Source of the DNA: VMEP01 sp964414265
GTDB lineage: Bacteria > Patescibacteriota > Minisyncoccia > Phycocordibacterales > VMEP01
NCBI GenBank assembly: GCA_964414265.1
Contig: CAYPVT010000020.1
Location: 1-13,523, forward strand
Length of the DNA: 13,523 bases
Reading direction: 5' to 3'
In this document: positions 12,830 through 13,523 of the stretch, in pieces
Layout: each line of letters starts with the position of its first letter
Numbering within the stretch: the first letter of the stretch is position 1
The notes under the pieces: model-generated
What the model saw: only the letters and a program-made list of their open reading frames with translations
Told to the model about the DNA's origin: nothing
Databases searched by the model: none
Program-made: the position numbers and the translations under genes

Positions 12830-12920
12830 GCTTTTGTTGATAAAAAACCTTACGGAGCGCGCTCGGCGCGAGTAGAGAAAAATTCAGCAGAATTTTATCG
12901 TGTTTTTTACCAGCAAAAGC
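12830..12920. repeat. Large imperfect inverted repeat with nested hairpins
   Basis: A 19-base arm at 12830-12848 and its counterpart at 12902-12920 match in 17 of 19 positions; of the two differences, one is a G-U pair in the plus-strand RNA. Inside are a GC-rich segment with the palindrome GAGCGCGCTC (around 12856) and a hairpin AAAATTC-AGCA-GAATTTT. No open frame, T-tract or target-site duplication was noticed. The rest of 12810-13036 is A/T-rich and holds only this repeat and the next terminator. Confidence 0.55.
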
Positions 12921-12992
12921 AAAAAAATAAACATCAATATTTTAATTAAACACCTAAGTTTAGAAGGGAGCATTCTATGATTTTTGGGCAAC

Positions 12993-13021
12993 AAAAAACT
13001 CCGCATTATGCGGAGTTTTTT
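12993..13021. terminator. Bidirectional terminator downstream of the RRM gene
   Basis: AAAAAA, stem CTCCGCA (12999-13005) / TGCGGAG (13009-13015) around TTA, then TTTTTT. It ends the minus-strand RRM gene and blocks read-through from the left. Confidence 0.9.
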
Positions 13022-13036
13022 GTATACATTTAAGTA

Positions 13037-13315
13037 TTAGAAGCGTCGCTCTCGATTGGCTCCTTCCTCACGTGGCTTAGCCTCGTTAACTGTAAGAGTT
13101 CGTCCTTCGAATTCTTTTCCATGGAACTGTTCAACTGCGCGATCTGCGTCAGCGTCGTTCTCCATTTCGACGAATCCGAATCCGCGTGAGCGGCCGGTCA
13201 TCTTATCAGTAATAATGGTTGACGATGCAACCGGGCCAACAGCTTGAAAGAAGTTCTTCAAAGCATCGGCTGTAGAAGTATAAGGTATACCTCCGACATA
13301 CAATTTCTTTGCCAT
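13037..13315 (-). CDS. RRM-domain RNA-binding protein
   Basis: A 92-residue single RNA recognition motif of the bacterial glycine-rich/cold-induced type. RNP2 is LYVGGI (5-10) and RNP1 is RSRGFGFVEM (42-51), with the aromatic residues that stack on RNA. The beta-alpha-beta layout is completed by DADADRAVEQFHGKEFEGRTLTVNEAKP (54-81). A short charged tail (EEGANRERRF) follows. Such proteins bind single-stranded RNA and, in cyanobacteria, respond to cold. The start at 13315 is clear from homologous N-termini (MAKKLYVGGIPY). It has a long leader of about 110 bases with alternative folds, a terminator behind it and a structured RNA gene 230 bases beyond its 3' end. Confidence 0.95.
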   Translation of the reverse strand: MAKKLYVGGIPYTSTADALKNFFQAVGPVASSTIITDKMTGRSRGFGFVEMENDADADRAVEQFHGKEFEGRTLTVNEAKPREEGANRERRF

Positions 13316-13321
13316 AAAACT

Positions 13322-13371
13322 ATCCAGTCTCTAATTAATAACAATTGTGAGGCGACTGGATCTCGAGTCGC
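13322..13371 (-). promoter_or_regulatory. Switch-like 5' leader of the RRM gene
   Basis: In the minus-strand mRNA, ATCCAGTC (13361-13354) can pair with GACTGGAT (13329-13322), which ends seven bases before the ATG, or else its AGTC can form part of another stem, GCGACT (13371-13366) with AGTCGC (13357-13352). The two stems share bases and exclude each other. This suggests control of initiation, possibly by temperature or by the protein itself. Confidence 0.5.
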
Positions 13372-13431
13372 TTCGGTTCCGAACTAACGTTCTTTTGCGA
13401 GAGACAGCACGAGAAAACCTACAATGAAAAT

Positions 13432-13460
13432 ATACTAGCAGGATGCGGGCCAAAAGTCAA
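13432..13460 (-). promoter_or_regulatory. Promoter of the RRM gene
   Basis: Minus strand: TTGACT (13460-13455), 17-base spacer ending in TGC, then TAGTAT (13437-13432), an extended -10. Expected start near 13425, giving a leader of about 110 bases. Confidence 0.6.
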
Positions 13461-13502
13461 CCCCACACACCCGAATTCTAGCTCCAAGTGCAATGTATAA
13501 CT

Positions 13503-13523
13503 AAAAAAGCCCCACAATAAGAG
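13503..13523. terminator. Left half of a terminator cut by the window end
   Basis: AAAAAA then GCCCCAC (13509-13515) resembles the left arm of the other bidirectional terminators here. The right arm would lie just beyond the window. Confidence 0.45.

Noticed and set aside
12977..13033. 18-codon frame beginning at an ATG after GGGAG
   Set aside because: It runs straight through the terminator hairpin, so it is a by-product of that sequence.
1..13523. Alternative genetic code with TGA as glycine
   Set aside because: The 10500-11120 gene ends naturally at TGA and other genes end at TAA or TAG without TGA inside conserved regions.
1..13523. Transposase, integrase or CRISPR array
   Set aside because: No such protein motif and no regularly spaced repeats were seen.

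Overview
This window looks like a chromosomal segment of a Patescibacteria (CPR) bacterium, probably in the Parcubacteria lineage. That placement is an inference from style and gene content: small single-copy genes, A+T-rich DNA (most sampled 60-base lines of core genes near 38-40% G+C), few Shine-Dalgarno sites, a dnaG-rpoD pair, a reduced rearranged suf cluster, an RRM protein and a cyclodipeptide synthase. Recognisable genes end in TAA or TAG, and one ends in TGA, so the standard bacterial code fits. No mobile element, CRISPR array, tRNA or rRNA gene was seen.

Layout. 1-2771: the 3' part of dnaG (its start lies outside the window) and rpoD, the primary sigma factor, with an unusual Lys-rich tail. 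2772-2991: a strong bidirectional terminator and three near-perfect palindromes. 2992-9694: an iron-sulphur assembly locus in the order sufB, sufD, sufS, sufU, sufC, sufT. It is interrupted twice by small minus-strand genes (2992-3234 and 6721-6945) whose promoters overlap those of sufB and sufS, and once by a very A+T-rich three-gene insert (4746-5833) that encodes a PD-(D/E)XK nuclease-like protein and two single-pass membrane proteins with paired cysteines. 9746-11120: two minus-strand genes, a membrane-anchored DsbA-like thiol oxidoreductase and a transglutaminase-like cysteine-hydrolase-fold protein, convergent with sufT across a shared terminator.

11323-12476 is the most distinctive part. 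A tRNA-dependent cyclodipeptide synthase is followed two bases later by a SET-domain methyltransferase, which suggests a minimal cyclodipeptide (diketopiperazine) pathway with an unprecedented tailoring enzyme, or a CDPS partnered with a protein methyltransferase. Directly downstream is a self-contained transcription unit (promoter, about 290 nt of highly structured RNA, terminator; 12482-12809) that matches none of the housekeeping RNAs I know. A second large inverted repeat follows, then a minus-strand RRM RNA-binding protein whose 5' leader can fold in two mutually exclusive ways, one of which pairs with the bases just before the start codon.

How the genes work together: SufS mobilises sulphur from cysteine, SufU relays it, SufB-SufC-SufD is the scaffold, and SufT helps cluster maturation or delivery. 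Many starts lack a ribosome binding site, and several sit right at the predicted transcription start (sufB, the gene ending at 11120, probably sufS and the 4746 gene), so leaderless translation seems common here. By contrast, the two small minus-strand genes inside the suf locus have clear GGAGG-type sites.
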